Shown: positions 25,102-34,899 of the stretch, one piece after another
Position numbering within the stretch: the first letter of the stretch is position 1
Layout of the letters: every line of letters begins with the position of its first letter
DNA from: Bacillus subtilis subsp. subtilis
GTDB lineage: Bacteria > Pseudomonadota > Gammaproteobacteria > Xanthomonadales > Xanthomonadaceae
Assembly (NCBI GenBank): GCA_021733645.1
Contig: JAHREJ010000004.1
Location: 62,001 to 126,000 of the forward strand
Length of the DNA stretch: 64,000 nt
Direction: 5' to 3'
The notes under the pieces: generated by a model
Database searches by the model: none
Told to the model about the DNA's origin: nothing
Seen by the model: only the letters and a program-made list of their open reading frames with translations
Made by a program: the position numbers and the translations under genes

Positions 25102-25662
25102 TCAGTAATGCGCACCGTTGATCTCTCCATACTGGCGCAGCACGGCGCGCGCGGCGTCACGCTCGATGTCGCGCACGACCTCGATGCCACGCTTGTTGAG
25201 TTCACCGACCCAGTCGGCCGGCAGCGGGCCTTCGTCGAACGGCGTCAGTTCTTCCACGTCCTGGGCACTGGCCCCGATCAACAGCCGGTCGATGCCGGCC
25301 CAGATGGTGGCGCCGTAGCACTGGCAGCACGGCTGCGACGAGGTGGCCAGGGTGATCGGGCGCAGCACATCATTCAGGCGCGGGGTCTGCAGGCGCTGCT
25401 GGGCCAGCATGTAGGCCATGTTCTCGGCGTGCGCCAGCGAGGTACTGTGCGGCACCACGCGATTGACCCCGGCGGCGATCACGCGATGGTCCGGACCAAA
25501 CACCACCGCGCCGAACGGGCCACCGGTTTCCGCCTCGACATTCAGACGCGACAGCTCGATCGCCAGGGCGACCTTGGCGGCATCATCGGGATAGACATGG
25601 CCCAGGTCGATCTGGTCATGGATCCAGGCAGGCAGGGTGAGGTGGACTTGCGCGTACAGCAT
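25102..25662 (-). CDS. Nucleoside deaminase (guanine/cytosine deaminase family)
   Basis: 186-residue zinc-dependent deaminase of the CMP/dCMP deaminase fold. The zinc-binding HAENMAY (His plus catalytic Glu) and PCCQCYGATIWAG (two zinc cysteines) are intact, with an extra Cys making PCCQC. The N-terminal ALAIELSRLNVEAETGGPFG resembles guanine deaminases of the GuaD type. The extended N- and C-terminal parts differ from tRNA adenosine deaminase (TadA), so a free-base or nucleoside substrate is more likely. Substrate is uncertain. Confidence 0.8.
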   Translation of the reverse strand: MLYAQVHLTLPAWIHDQIDLGHVYPDDAAKVALAIELSRLNVEAETGGPFGAVVFGPDHRVIAAGVNRVVPHSTSLAHAENMAYMLAQQRLQTPRLNDVLRPITLATSSQPCCQCYGATIWAGIDRLLIGASAQDVEELTPFDEGPLPADWVGELNKRGIEVVRDIERDAARAVLRQYGEINGAHY

Positions 25663-25696
25663 CGGGGCGTGGGCCTCTTCAAATAGGGAGCAGACC

Positions 25697-25717
25697 GTAG
25701 AGCCACGCCATGCGTGG
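25697..25717 (+). repeat. GTAG palindromic repeat
   Basis: GTAGAGCCACGCCATGCGTGG: GTAG head and the stem CCACGC-CAT-GCGTGG. The same stem recurs at 39412-39434. It sits between the deaminase gene start and the glnS end. Confidence 0.72.
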
Positions 25718-25750
25718 ATGTTCTCTCCGGCCTGATGAAACCTGGACGGC

Positions 25751-27499
25751 TTACGCCGACCAGGTATCGCGCAGGGTCACGCTGCGATTGAACACCGGCG
25801 TGGTGGCGGTGTGGTCGCGGCGATCGGCGACGAAGTAACCGGTACGCTCGAACTGGAACGACTGCTCCGGCGCGGCGCTGGCCGCGGCGGGTTCAACATA
25901 GCCGGTGACGGTGCGGCGCGATGCGGGGTTGAGGTAATCGCGGTAGGTCTTGCCGTCGGTCTCGTCGTCCGGATTGGGCACCGAAAACAGGCGGTCGTAC
26001 AGGCGGATCTCGGCCGGCACGGCGTGCACGGCGCTGACCCAGTGGATGGTGCCCTTGACCTTGCGGTTGGCGCCTTCCATGCCGGGGCGCGATTCGGGGT
26101 CCAGCCAGCCGCGCAGCTCGATGATGGTGCCGTCGGCATCCTTGATGACCTCATCGCAGCGGATGATGCCGGCGCCGCGCAGGCGCACCTCGCCACCCGG
26201 GACCAGGCGCTTCCAGCCCTTGGGCGGGACTTCGGCGAAGTCCTCGCGCTCGATCCACAGCTCACGGGCGAAGGGCACCTCGCGGGTACCGAAGGCTTCA
26301 TCCTTGGGATGGTTGGAGAAGCTGAGGGTTTCAGCGTGGCCGTCGGGCAGGTTGACCAGCACCAGCTTGACCGGGTCGATCACCGCCATGCGGCGTGCGG
26401 CGGCACTGTCCAGGTCTTCGCGCAGCGCCCCTTCCAGCACGCTGAAGTCGATCAGCGAATTCTGCTTGCTGATGCCCACGCGCTCGGCGAACAGGCGCAT
26501 CGCCGCCGGGGTGTAGCCGCGGCGGCGCAGGCCCTGCAGGGTCGGCATGCGCGGATCTTCCCAGCCATCCACCAGGTTTTCGGTGACCAGCGCCATCAGC
26601 TTGCGCTTGCTCATCACCGTGTAGTTGATGTTCAAACGCGAGAATTCGATCTGGCGCGGCTTGGCCGCTTCACGCGGCAGGCCGCGCTCGACCAGCGGTG
26701 CGGTCAGCGCATCGTCGTGGGCGAAATCGACGTTGTCCACGCACCAGTCGTACAGCGGGCGGTGGTCTTCAAATTCCAGCGTGCACAGCGAATGGGTGAT
26801 GCCTTCGATCGAATCGCCCAGCGCGTGGGCGAAGTCGTACATCGGGTAGATCGGCCACGCATTGCCGGTGTTCTGGTGCTCGACGTGCTTGATCCGGTAC
26901 AGCGCCGGGTCGCGCAGGTTGATGTTGCCGCTGGCCATGTCGATCTTGGCACGCACGGTGCGCGCGCCGTCCGGGAACTCGCCGGCGCGCATGCGCGCGA
27001 ACAGGTCCAGGTTCTCTTCCACGCTGCGCTCGCGGTACGGCGAGGGGCGGCCCGGCTCGGTCAGGGTGCCGCGGTAGGCGCGCACTTCCTCGGCCGACAG
27101 GTCGCACACGTAGGCCTTGCCGTCGCCGATCAGCTTCCGGGCGGCCAGGTAATAGGCGTCGAAGTAGTCCGAGGCGTGGCGCAGCTCGTTCCACTCAAAG
27201 CCCAGCCAGCGCACGTCGTCCTGGATGGCGGCCACGTACTCGGGGTCTTCCTTGGCCGGGTTGGTGTCGTCAAAGCGCAGGTTGCACACGCCGCCGAACT
27301 CACCGGCAATGCCGAAGTTCAGGCAGATCGACTTGGCGTGGCCGATGTGGAGGTAGCCGTTGGGCTCGGGCGGGAAGCGCGTCTTGATCGCGGCATGCTT
27401 GCCGGCGGCCAGGTCCTCACGGACGATCTGACGGATGAAATCCCGCTTTTCAGGGGTTTCCGGAAGGGCGTCGGTGGGGGCGGCAATAGGCTCGGACAT
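25751..27499 (-). CDS. glnS: Glutaminyl-tRNA synthetase
   Basis: 582-residue class I aminoacyl-tRNA synthetase. The catalytic domain has [16 protein letters not shown] (HIGH motif) near residue 45 and VMSKRK (KMSKS equivalent). [11 protein letters not shown] and the C-terminal anticodon-binding beta-barrels ([20 protein letters not shown]) match GlnRS. Start at 27499 begins MSEPIAAP; an ATG five codons upstream (27514) is also possible and neither has a clear ribosome site. It is transcribed away from the DUF2007 gene. Confidence 0.95.
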   Translation of the reverse strand: MSEPIAAPTDALPETPEKRDFIRQIVREDLAAGKHAAIKTRFPPEPNGYLHIGHAKSICLNFGIAGEFGGVCNLRFDDTNPAKEDPEYVAAIQDDVRWLGFEWNELRHASDYFDAYYLAARKLIGDGKAYVCDLSAEEVRAYRGTLTEPGRPSPYRERSVEENLDLFARMRAGEFPDGARTVRAKIDMASGNINLRDPALYRIKHVEHQNTGNAWPIYPMYDFAHALGDSIEGITHSLCTLEFEDHRPLYDWCVDNVDFAHDDALTAPLVERGLPREAAKPRQIEFSRLNINYTVMSKRKLMALVTENLVDGWEDPRMPTLQGLRRRGYTPAAMRLFAERVGISKQNSLIDFSVLEGALREDLDSAAARRMAVIDPVKLVLVNLPDGHAETLSFSNHPKDEAFGTREVPFARELWIEREDFAEVPPKGWKRLVPGGEVRLRGAGIIRCDEVIKDADGTIIELRGWLDPESRPGMEGANRKVKGTIHWVSAVHAVPAEIRLYDRLFSVPNPDDETDGKTYRDYLNPASRRTVTGYVEPAAASAAPEQSFQFERTGYFVADRRDHTATTPVFNRSVTLRDTWSA

Positions 27500-27603
27500 G
27501 ATGCGCTGGCACAAGGCAGAAAGATCGCCAGTCTAACGTGTTGGGGGGAGCCCTGCCTCGGCCGGCGGGGGTATGCTGGGCCAACGCCTCCCGGAGCCCG
27601 CCC

Positions 27604-27870
27604 ATGCACGTGATCTACCAGGCCGACAACCTGTTTGATGCCCATCTGGTCAAACACGCGCTGGAGGACGCCGGCATCCCGGCGTTCGTGTTCGGGGAAT
27701 CGCTGCTGGGGGGCATGGGCGAGTTGCCGTTGTTCGGGGTGCTGCGGGTCTGCGTGCCGGACCTGGCCCGGCCACAGGCCGAGGAGGTGGTCGCCGCCCT
27801 GGACTTGGGTGGGGCGCCGGACGACCCCATATTCGACGGTGATCAAAGCGCCGGTCTGTTGCCGGCCTAG
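27604..27870 (+). CDS. DUF2007 domain protein
   Basis: 88-residue soluble protein. MHVIYQADNLFDAHLVKHAL, EDAGIPAFVFGE and the later VCVPDLARPQAEEVVAAL fit DUF2007 (putative signal-transducing protein, PII-like fold). ATG at 27604 gives the family start; the frame to 27538 is not supported. It is followed by msrA ten bases downstream, so the two are probably co-transcribed. No function is known. Confidence 0.8.
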   Translation: MHVIYQADNLFDAHLVKHALEDAGIPAFVFGESLLGGMGELPLFGVLRVCVPDLARPQAEEVVAALDLGGAPDDPIFDGDQSAGLLPA

Positions 27871-27879
27871 GAGAACGCC

Positions 27880-28551
27880 ATGTTGGGAATTGCCAAGGGC
27901 CTGTTGGGCATCGGCGCGTTCAAGCAGCGCCTGCCGCGCCCGGACGAGGCGCTGCCGGGCCGCGACCACGCGCTGCCGCTGCACAACCAGCATTTCGTCA
28001 ACAGCCATCCGCTCAAGGACGGCTTTGCCGGCCTGCAGCGGGTGCGCGTGGCGATGGGATGCTTCTGGGGCGCGGAGCGCAAATTCTGGACCCTGCCGGG
28101 GGTGTATGCCACGTCGGTGGGTTATGCCGGCGGCTCCACCCCGAACCCGACCTATGAAGAGGTCTGCTCGGGCCTGACCGGTCATACCGAGATCGTGGAG
28201 GTGGTCTTTGACCCGGCCATCATTTCGCTGGGCCAGGTGCTGCAGGTGTTCTGGGAGAACCATGACCCCACCCAGGGCATGCGCCAGGGCAACGACACCG
28301 GCACCCAGTACCGCTCGGCCATCCACGCCACCAGCCAGCCCCAGTTCGAGGCGGCCGTCGCCAGCCGCGATGCGTACCAGCAACGCCTGAATGACGCCGG
28401 CCTGGGCGCGATCACCACCGAGATCGTGTTCCCGGCCCCGGCGTACTTCTACGCCGAGGACCATCACCAGCAGTACCTGGCCAAGAACCCGAACGGGTAC
28501 TGCGGCATCGGCGGCACGGGGGTGAGTTGCCCGATTGGTGTGGACGCCTGA
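27880..28551 (+). CDS. msrA: Peptide methionine (S)-S-oxide reductase
   Basis: 223-residue repair enzyme for oxidised methionine. The catalytic motif [15 protein letters not shown] carries the nucleophilic cysteine near residue 63. [40 protein letters not shown] and [17 protein letters not shown] complete the fold, the last one providing the recycling cysteine. An N-terminal extension of about 55 residues is typical of proteobacterial MsrA. It ends at a convergent terminator shared with tal. Confidence 0.95.
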   Translation: MLGIAKGLLGIGAFKQRLPRPDEALPGRDHALPLHNQHFVNSHPLKDGFAGLQRVRVAMGCFWGAERKFWTLPGVYATSVGYAGGSTPNPTYEEVCSGLTGHTEIVEVVFDPAIISLGQVLQVFWENHDPTQGMRQGNDTGTQYRSAIHATSQPQFEAAVASRDAYQQRLNDAGLGAITTEIVFPAPAYFYAEDHHQQYLAKNPNGYCGIGGTGVSCPIGVDA

Positions 28552-28556
28552 GGGCA

Positions 28557-28578
28557 GCCGATCAACGGTCGGCGCTAC
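28557..28578 (-). repeat. GTAG palindromic repeat, imperfect stem
   Basis: On the minus strand GTAGCGCCGACCGTTGATCGGC, with the stem GCCGAcC / gATCGGC containing one mismatch. It is directly after the msrA stop codon and before the bidirectional terminator. Confidence 0.65.
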
Positions 28579-28602
28579 CGGTTGTCGATGCCCAGGAAAA
28601 CC

Positions 28603-28630
28603 AAAAGGCCCCGCATTGCGGGGCCTTCTT
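28603..28630. terminator. Bidirectional terminator between msrA and tal
   Basis: Perfect 10-bp stem AAGGCCCCGC-ATT-GCGGGGCCTT at 28605-28627, with A-rich sequence on the left and T-rich on the right. It can serve msrA on the plus strand and tal on the minus strand. Confidence 0.85.
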
Positions 28631-28650
28631 CGTCCAGCAACCCGGCGCGG

Positions 28651-29613
28651 TTACAGCCGCTCGCGAATCGTCTGACGCAACGCTTCCAGGTCTTTGGCGA
28701 ACGCATCGATCCCGGTGGCCAGCTTCTCGGTGGCCATCGGATCGGCGGCCAGATCGGCGGCAAAGCGCGCCGCGTCGATCGGCGTCACCGCAACCGATTC
28801 GGCCGCAGCGGCCACCAGCTTGCGCGGCAGCGGCCCGTGGTCGGCGTCCAGCTTCTCCAGCAGGTCCGGCGAAATGGTCAGGCGATCGCACCCGGCCAGC
28901 GCTTCGATCTGCGCGGTCGAACGGAACGAAGCGCCCATCACCACCGTCGACGAACCGCGGCGCTTGAACTCGGCGTACACCCCGCGCACGAACACCACGC
29001 CCGGATCGGCATCGATGCTGGCCGGGCTCTGGCCGTTGGCCACATACCAGTCCAGGATGCGCCCCACGAACGGCGAAATCAGGAACGCGCCGGCTTCGCT
29101 GCACGCCAGCGCCTGGGTCGGGTTGAAGATCAACGTCAGGTTGCAGTCGATGCCCTCGGCCTGCAGCACGCGCGCCGCTTCCACGCCGGCCCAGGTCGCG
29201 GCGATCTTGATCAGTACCTTGCTGGACGGCACCCCGGCGGCCTCGTACATGGCAATGAACTGGCGCGCCTTGGCCACCGTGGCCGCCGTATCGTGGGCCT
29301 GGTCGGCATCGACTTCGGTCGACACCCGGCCCGGCACCAGCGAACTCAGCAACGTGCCGACGCCTACGGTCAAACGATCGGCCACTGCATGCACGATGGT
29401 CTCGCGTGGGCCGGCCTGCTCGCGGCCCCACGCCAGTTCACGCTCGATCAGGTCCGCATACACCGGCAGGTCCAACGCCTTCTTCACCAGGGTCGGATTG
29501 GTCGTGCAGTCGACCGGCTTCAAGCGCTTGATCGCGTCATAGTCGCCGGTATCGGCCACCACGACGGACAGATCACGCAGCTGGGTGAGTTTGGACGGAG
29601 AAACGGTGTTCAT
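28651..29613 (-). CDS. tal: Transaldolase
   Basis: 320-residue transaldolase B-type enzyme of the pentose phosphate pathway, moving a dihydroxyacetone unit between sugar phosphates. The Schiff-base lysine is in [45 protein letters not shown] and [16 protein letters not shown] are family signatures. Length is the standard 317-320. It ends at the terminator shared with msrA; rnk lies 52 bases upstream on the same strand. Confidence 0.95.
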   Translation of the reverse strand: MNTVSPSKLTQLRDLSVVVADTGDYDAIKRLKPVDCTTNPTLVKKALDLPVYADLIERELAWGREQAGPRETIVHAVADRLTVGVGTLLSSLVPGRVSTEVDADQAHDTAATVAKARQFIAMYEAAGVPSSKVLIKIAATWAGVEAARVLQAEGIDCNLTLIFNPTQALACSEAGAFLISPFVGRILDWYVANGQSPASIDADPGVVFVRGVYAEFKRRGSSTVVMGASFRSTAQIEALAGCDRLTISPDLLEKLDADHGPLPRKLVAAAAESVAVTPIDAARFAADLAADPMATEKLATGIDAFAKDLEALRQTIRERL

Positions 29614-29665
29614 TGCGGCTCCTGGTACGAAACGGGAATCCTGCGCGGCACGCAGCAGGAAAGAA

Positions 29666-30073
29666 TCAGGGGTGGGACGGGTTGTGCACGGCCGTCACGC
29701 GAAGACGCAGTTTGCGCCCACCCGGGGCATCCCAGTCCATGGTCTGGCCAACAGCCAGGCCGAGCAGCGCGGTACCGACCGGCGCCAGGATCGACACTTT
29801 GCCCTGTTCCACATCGGCTTCGCGCGGATACACCAGCGTCAGCACATGCTTCTCGTTCTGCAGCTCATCTTCGCATTCCACCCGCGAATGCATCATGACG
29901 ACGCCGTCGGGCATCTGCTCCGGTGCCACCACCGTGGCCCGGTTGAGTTCCTTGGCCAACGCCGCGGCCGCCGGGGTCTGGCTGACCGCCGGGGATTCGA
30001 GCATGGCGTCCAGGCGGTCCATGTCGTGGCTGGAAACGATGATGGACGGCGGAAGTCCGCTGGAAGTGGACAT
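29666..30073 (-). CDS. rnk: Nucleoside diphosphate kinase regulator (GreA/GreB C-terminal fold)
   Basis: 135-residue Rnk-type protein that binds RNA polymerase. It lacks a long coiled coil but has a short helical N-terminus ([20 protein letters not shown]) and the C-terminal GreA/GreB domain ([14 protein letters not shown] [34 protein letters not shown]). The ATG at 30073 has a strong AAGGAG. The oxyR terminator lies between it and oxyR, so it has its own promoter. Confidence 0.88.
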   Translation of the reverse strand: MSTSSGLPPSIIVSSHDMDRLDAMLESPAVSQTPAAAALAKELNRATVVAPEQMPDGVVMMHSRVECEDELQNEKHVLTLVYPREADVEQGKVSILAPVGTALLGLAVGQTMDWDAPGGRKLRLRVTAVHNPSHP

Positions 30074-30105
30074 GTAAAGCTCCTTGCGATTGATGATGGC
30101 CCATG

Positions 30106-30133
30106 CAAAAGGCGGCGCCTGCTGGCGCCGCCT
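30106..30133 (-). terminator. Terminator after oxyR
   Basis: On the minus strand AGGCGGCGCC-AGCA-GGCGCCGCCT followed by TTTGC: a perfect 10-bp GC stem with a short U tract. It ends the ahpC-ahpF-oxyR block before rnk. Confidence 0.8.
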
Positions 30134-30212
30134 GGGTTCTATTGTGCTGCCTATCGAAGGCGGATGCGACCCATCCCCCGCAGGAACCGGGCCAGCCGGT
30201 TCAGCGTGCGGA

Positions 30213-31163
30213 TCAGGTCGTGCGACGGGTCGCCATGCCCACGCCCGAATCGGCATTGTCCAGCGTGAACAGATCCTGCGGCAGGCGCTTGAACTGCTGT
30301 GCCAGTTGCTGCAGGAAACCGGTCATCGCCGAACTGCGCCGCCATGCCATCGCGATGCGCCGGCTGGGCCGGTCCTCGCCCTGGAAATCAAGCAGGCGGA
30401 TGTTCTCCGAGCGCGGCACCGGCGGTTTCACCGACAGGGTCGGCAGCAGGGTGATGCCAACGTCCGCCGCGACCATCTGGCGCAGCGTTTCCAGGCTGGT
30501 GGCGCGGAACTCGGACTTCTCGTTGGCCCCGAACAAGCGGCACACCGCCAGCGCCTGGTCGCGCAGGCAATGCCCATCTTCCAGCAGCAACAGCTTCTGG
30601 GTGGACAGCTCCTGCACGTCCAGGTGGTGGCGACGCGCCAACGGATGCTGGCCGGAGACGGCCAGCAGGAACGGTTCCTCGAACAGGAACTCGGCGTGCA
30701 GCTGGTCGTCGTCCAGCGGCAGGGCCAGCAACGCGGCATCGAGCTTGCCTTCGCGCAGGCGCCCCAGCAGTTCGTCGCTCTTTTCCTCCACCAGCAGCAG
30801 TTCCAGTTGCGGGAAACGTTCGCGGATATTGGGGATCACGTGGGGCAGCAGATAGGGCCCCAGCGTGGGGAAGATCCCCAGCCGCACCGTGCCGGCTTCC
30901 GGATCACGGCTGCGCCGTGCGGCTTCCTTGAGCTGCTCGACCTCGGCCACGATGGTGCGGGCACGTGCGGCAGCCTCGACCCCGGCCGGGGTGAGCATCA
31001 CCTTGCGCGGCGCGCGCTCGACCAATGGCAGGCCCAGCTCGTCCTCCAGTTTGCGGATCTGGGTGGACAAGGTGGGCTGGCTGACAAAGCACGCCGCCGC
31101 CGCGCGGCCGAAGTGGCGATGGTCGGCCAGCGCCACCAGATATTTCAGATCACGTAGGTTCAT
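30213..31163 (-). CDS. oxyR: Hydrogen-peroxide-sensing LysR regulator OxyR
   Basis: 316-residue peroxide-activated transcription factor. The N-terminal LysR helix-turn-helix is MNLRDLKYLVALADHRHFGR followed by AAAACFVSQPTLSTQIRKLE. The redox pair is present as HCLRDQALAVC, with the nine-residue spacing of Cys199/Cys208 in E. coli OxyR. ATG at 31163 has AAGGA just upstream. It lies 92 bases after ahpF, in the xanthomonad order ahpC-ahpF-oxyR, and it probably activates ahpC through the site at 33657-33671. Confidence 0.95.
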   Translation of the reverse strand: MNLRDLKYLVALADHRHFGRAAAACFVSQPTLSTQIRKLEDELGLPLVERAPRKVMLTPAGVEAAARARTIVAEVEQLKEAARRSRDPEAGTVRLGIFPTLGPYLLPHVIPNIRERFPQLELLLVEEKSDELLGRLREGKLDAALLALPLDDDQLHAEFLFEEPFLLAVSGQHPLARRHHLDVQELSTQKLLLLEDGHCLRDQALAVCRLFGANEKSEFRATSLETLRQMVAADVGITLLPTLSVKPPVPRSENIRLLDFQGEDRPSRRIAMAWRRSSAMTGFLQQLAQQFKRLPQDLFTLDNADSGVGMATRRTT

Positions 31164-31255
31164 TTCCTTGTACCTCTGAGCGGTAATGGACCGGGTGATG
31201 GCGTGGCTTACCCAGCAGAAAAACAAGGTTCCCGGCGAACCGGGAACGGTACGTT

Positions 31256-32848
31256 TCAGGCAGCTTCGGCAACAACGCCGCTGCTCTTGGGAACGGATGT
31301 GCGGATCAGGTGATCAAAAGCACTCAGTGCGGCGGTTGAACCGGCGCCCATCGCGATGATGATCTGCTTGTACGGAACGGTAGTGCAATCACCGGCGGCG
31401 AACACGCCCGGCACGCTGGTCTGGCCACGGTCGTCGATCACGATCTCGCCACGCGGCGACAACGCCACCGAACCTTTCAACCACTCGGTGTTGGGCAGCA
31501 ACCCGATCTGCACGAAGATGCCTTCGAGCTCGATCCGGTGTGCATCGCCACCCACACGGTCCTGGTAGACCAGCCCCGTCACCTTCTGGCCATCGCCCAG
31601 CACTTCCTGGGTGAGGGCGTTGGTGATGATGGTGACGTTGCCCAGGCTGCGCAGCTTCTTCTGCAGCACTTCATCGGCCCGGAGTGTGTCATCAAATTCC
31701 AGAAGGGTCACATGCGACACCAGCCCGGCCAGGTCGATCGCCGCCTCCACGCCGGAGTTGCCGCCGCCGATCACCGCCACGCGCTTGCCCTTGAACAGCG
31801 GGCCGTCGCAGTGCGGGCAATAGGCCACGCCCTTGTTGCGGTACTGGTCTTCACCCGGCACGTTCATCTGGCGCCAGCGCGCGCCGGTGGACAGGATCAC
31901 CGACCGCGACTTCAGCACGGCGCCGTTCTCCAGGGTGATGCCCACCAGGCCGTCATCGCCGGCCGCGGTCAGTGCGGTGGCGCGCTGCAGGTTCATGATG
32001 TCCACCTCGTACTCGCGGACATGCTGTTCCAGCGCGGCGGCCAGCTTGGGACCCTCGGTTTCCTTGACCGAAATGAAGTTTTCGATCGCCATCGTATCCA
32101 GCACCTGGCCACCGAAACGCTCGGCCGCCACGCCGGTGCGGATGCCCTTGCGCGCTGCGTAGATCGCTGCGGCGGCACCGGCCGGACCACCGCCGATCAC
32201 CAGCACGTCGAATGCTGCTTTGCCGGCGAGCTTGGCCGCGTCGCGTTTGGCCGAACCGGTGTCCAGCTTGGCCACGATCTGCTCCAGGGTCATGCGGCCC
32301 TGGTCGAACATCTCGCCGTTGAGGTACACGGTGGGCACCGACATGATCTGGCGCGCGTCCACCTCGGCCGGGAACAGGCCGCCATCGATGGCCACGTGCT
32401 GGATGCGCGGGTTGAGCACCGCAGCCAGGTTCAACGCCTGGACCACGTCCGGGCAGTTCTGGCAGGACAGCGAGAAGTAGGTTTCAAACTTGAGCTCGCC
32501 CTCCAGGCCCTGCACCTGCTCGATCAGCTCGGCGGTGGCCTTGGACGGGTGCCCGCCCACCTGCAGCAGCGCCAGCACCAGCGAGGTGAACTCATGGCCC
32601 ATCGGCAGCCCGGCAAACGCCAGGTGGATGTCCTGGCCCGGGGTGGTCAGGGCGAACGAGGGGGTGCGCTCGCCACTGTCGCGGCGCACGTCCAGGCTGA
32701 TCTGCGCCGACAGCGACACCAGCGTGTTCAGCAGCTCCAGCATCTCCTGCGACTTGGCGCCGTCGTCCACGTGCGCCGTGATCTGGATCGGGCGGGTGAC
32801 ACGTTCCAGGTAGGTCTTGAGCTGGGACTGGAGGTTGGCATCCAACAT
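31256..32848 (-). CDS. ahpF: Alkyl hydroperoxide reductase subunit F
   Basis: 530-residue NADH-dependent flavoprotein disulfide reductase that recharges AhpC. The N-terminal double thioredoxin-fold domain has the CxxC centre [10 protein letters not shown]; the C-terminal thioredoxin-reductase part has [20 protein letters not shown], the second Cxx[22 protein letters not shown] for NADH and [13 protein letters not shown] for FAD. ATG at 32848 follows AAGGAG. It is 150 bases downstream of ahpC with two hairpins in the gap. Confidence 0.96.
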   Translation of the reverse strand: MLDANLQSQLKTYLERVTRPIQITAHVDDGAKSQEMLELLNTLVSLSAQISLDVRRDSGERTPSFALTTPGQDIHLAFAGLPMGHEFTSLVLALLQVGGHPSKATAELIEQVQGLEGELKFETYFSLSCQNCPDVVQALNLAAVLNPRIQHVAIDGGLFPAEVDARQIMSVPTVYLNGEMFDQGRMTLEQIVAKLDTGSAKRDAAKLAGKAAFDVLVIGGGPAGAAAAIYAARKGIRTGVAAERFGGQVLDTMAIENFISVKETEGPKLAAALEQHVREYEVDIMNLQRATALTAAGDDGLVGITLENGAVLKSRSVILSTGARWRQMNVPGEDQYRNKGVAYCPHCDGPLFKGKRVAVIGGGNSGVEAAIDLAGLVSHVTLLEFDDTLRADEVLQKKLRSLGNVTIITNALTQEVLGDGQKVTGLVYQDRVGGDAHRIELEGIFVQIGLLPNTEWLKGSVALSPRGEIVIDDRGQTSVPGVFAAGDCTTVPYKQIIIAMGAGSTAALSAFDHLIRTSVPKSSGVVAEAA

Positions 32849-32913
32849 CGAAAAACTCCTTGATTCAGGCAAGAGCACAGCGTCGACGAACCCCGGGGGT
32901 GCATCTGCGCGGC

Positions 32914-32983
32914 ATGGGGGTGAACCGAAGCGGGCGCGCGGGCACCGGCTTGGGTTCACCCCCATTCCCGACGGGCGGGAATG
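32914..32983 (-). promoter_or_regulatory. Two hairpins in the ahpC-ahpF gap
   Basis: A perfect 13-bp inverted repeat ATGGGGGTGAACC (32914-32926) / GGTTCACCCCCAT (32953-32965), and beside it CATTCCCG (32963-32970) / CGGGAATG (32976-32983), sharing the CAT. No T tract follows in the direction of transcription, so this looks more like an RNA-stabilising or attenuating structure than a terminator. Confidence 0.55.
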
Positions 32984-32998
32984 GGGATGGGGAACGCG

Positions 32999-33562
32999 TT
33001 AGATCTTGCCGACCAGGTCCAGCGACGGGGTCAGGGTCTTCTCGCCTTCCTTCCACTTGGCCGGGCACACCTGGTTCGGGTTGGCCGCGGTGAACTGGGC
33101 AGCCTTCAGCTTGCGCAGGGTCTCGGACACGTCACGGGCGATCTCGTTGGAGTGGATCTCCAGGGTCTTGATCACGCCTTCCGGGTTGATGATGAAGGTG
33201 CCGCGCAGGGCCAGGCCTTCTTCTTCAATGTGCACGCCGAAGGCGCGGGTCAGCTGGTGGGTCGGGTCGCCAACCAGCGGGAACTGGGCCTTGCCGACGG
33301 CCGGGGAGGTTTCGTGCCACACCTTGTGCGAGAAGTGGGTGTCGGTGGTGACGATGTACACCTCGGCACCGGCCTTCTGGAACTCGGCGTAATGATCGGC
33401 GGCGTCTTCAATCTCGGTCGGGCAGTTGAAGGTGAACGCGGCCGGCATGAAGATCAGCACGGGCCACTGGCCCTTCAGGGTGCTGTCGGAGACCTTGATG
33501 AACTCGCCGTTCTGGTAGGCGTTGGCTTCGAACGGCTTGATCGGGGTATTGATGAGCGACAT
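32999..33562 (-). CDS. ahpC: Alkyl hydroperoxide reductase subunit C (peroxiredoxin)
   Basis: 187-residue typical 2-Cys peroxiredoxin reducing hydrogen peroxide and organic peroxides. The peroxidatic cysteine is in FTFNCPTE, the resolving cysteine in NQVCPAKWKEG near the C-terminus. DTHFSHKVWHE and LTRAFGVHIEEEG are typical of bacterial AhpC. ATG at 33562 has AGAGGA upstream. It is first in the ahpC-ahpF-oxyR series, with an OxyR half-site about 100 bases upstream. Confidence 0.96.
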   Translation of the reverse strand: MSLINTPIKPFEANAYQNGEFIKVSDSTLKGQWPVLIFMPAAFTFNCPTEIEDAADHYAEFQKAGAEVYIVTTDTHFSHKVWHETSPAVGKAQFPLVGDPTHQLTRAFGVHIEEEGLALRGTFIINPEGVIKTLEIHSNEIARDVSETLRKLKAAQFTAANPNQVCPAKWKEGEKTLTPSLDLVGKI

Positions 33563-33990
33563 CGTTGTTCCTCTTGGTGAAGGGGGTGGGTAAAGCGACC
33601 AACACAGGTTAGCGGCTCCATTCCCATAAGGACAATCCATTGATTACATCTATACGATAGTCACAGTCTATCGAAATGAGCTGATTGATGGATGAACACC
33701 GATCTCGTATCGGGCCGAAACCCTTGTGTTGTAAGGGAGCAGGGCGAAATGCGGGCCGATCACGCTGATAGTCGGTGCATATGTGTTGCATCGGCTGGCT
33801 GAACGAGACCGGGCCGGCTGCCGGCCTGTGGCACGGCACTGGCCCGAATTTGCATAGGCCGTGCGGATCAGTAATGCGGATGACATTCCTTCGATCAATG
33901 GCACGCGGCTGCCAGGCGAACGGCCAGTGTCGCGGGCAGCCCACCGCCACGGTGCCCTACACTGCGCGGCCCGCTTCCGCCTGATCCGCC
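33563..33990. other. Divergent spacer between ahpC and prmC
   Basis: 428 bases without a credible gene. The ahpC-proximal 100 bases are relatively AT-rich and contain the OxyR-type site. Near prmC, TACACT at 33958-33963 may be a -10 box for the prmC promoter. A 69-residue open frame at 33775-33984 (plus) has no ribosome site and no recognisable sequence, so I leave it out. Confidence 0.55.
33657..33671 (-). promoter_or_regulatory. OxyR half-site upstream of ahpC
   Basis: ATAG-N7-CTAT (ATAGTCACAGTCTAT), an exact match to one half of the OxyR consensus ATAG-N7-CTAT-N7-ATAG-N7-CTAT. Extended by one C/G pair and a G/C pair it is the palindrome CGATAG-N7-CTATCG. The flanking half-site is only weakly matched on either side. 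It lies 95-109 bases before the ahpC start. Confidence 0.7.
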
Positions 33991-34845
33991 ATGACCGCAG
34001 CCCCCCGTGACATCCGCCAGCTGCTCGCCGATGCCGCCGCCGTCCTGCCCGGGGTGGAGGGCCGCCACGAGGCCGAGCTGCTGTTGCTGCATGTGCTGGG
34101 ACGCGAGCGCAGCTGGCTGTTCGCCCATGCCACCGACCCGGTGGCCGAGGCCGACGCGAGCGCCTTCCAGGCACTGCTTTCGCGGCGCGGGGCCGGTGAG
34201 CCGGTGGCCTACCTGCTGGGGCATCGGGGCTTCTGGACGCTGGACCTGGCGGTCAGCCCGGCCACCTTGATCCCCCGCCCGGAAACCGAGGTGCTGGTCG
34301 AACTGGCGCTGGCGCGGCTGCCGGCCGACACTGCGCTGGCCGTGGCCGACCTGGGTACCGGCAGCGGGGCGATCGCGCTGGCGCTGGCCAGCGAGCGGCC
34401 GCAGGCCGACGTGACCGCCACCGATCTCAGCGTTGCCGCGTTGGACGTGGCGCGCGGCAATGCGGCGCGCAACGGGCTGGCGCGCGTGCGGTTCGTGCAG
34501 GGCGCCTGGTTCGCGCCGCTGCAGGGCATGCGCTTCGATCTGATTGCGAGCAACCCGCCGTACATCGCCAGCAACGACCCGCACCTGCAGCAGGGCGACC
34601 TGCGCCACGAGCCGGCCACGGCGCTGGCCTCGGGCATCGACGGCCTGGACGACATCGGCCTGATCGTCGCCGGAGCCGGCGCGCACCTGCTGCCCGGTGG
34701 CTGGCTGCTGATCGAACACGGCTGGGACCAGGGCGCGGCGATCCGCGCACTGTTTGAACACGCCGGTTTCGAGCAGGTCCTCACCGAGCGCGACCTTGAA
34801 CAACGCGACCGGGTGACGCTGGGCTGTCTGCCGGGCGTGCGCTGA
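33991..34845 (+). CDS. prmC: Release factor glutamine methyltransferase
   Basis: 284-residue methyltransferase that methylates the glutamine of the GGQ motif in release factors RF1 and RF2. The catalytic NPPY is in [13 protein letters not shown], the SAM site in [15 protein letters not shown], and [10 protein letters not shown] is the typical linker motif. Its RF1 substrate is encoded in this window (prfA, 61184). The gene stands at the start of a plus-strand run with the DUF5713-like gene and pip. Confidence 0.94.
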   Translation: MTAAPRDIRQLLADAAAVLPGVEGRHEAELLLLHVLGRERSWLFAHATDPVAEADASAFQALLSRRGAGEPVAYLLGHRGFWTLDLAVSPATLIPRPETEVLVELALARLPADTALAVADLGTGSGAIALALASERPQADVTATDLSVAALDVARGNAARNGLARVRFVQGAWFAPLQGMRFDLIASNPPYIASNDPHLQQGDLRHEPATALASGIDGLDDIGLIVAGAGAHLLPGGWLLIEHGWDQGAAIRALFEHAGFEQVLTERDLEQRDRVTLGCLPGVR

Positions 34846-34899
34846 CGCTGCCTGAAACATCGCGCGGGTAGAATGGCGGTTCACTTGAAAGGAAGCGCC

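Noticed and set aside
25102..25662. TadA (tRNA adenosine deaminase)
   Set aside because: The zinc motifs fit the superfamily, but the N- and C-terminal parts and the extra cysteine resemble guanine/cytosine deaminases more than TadA.
33775..33984. 69-residue open frame between ahpC and prmC
   Set aside because: No ribosome site, no recognisable domain and composition typical of GC-rich non-coding sequence.
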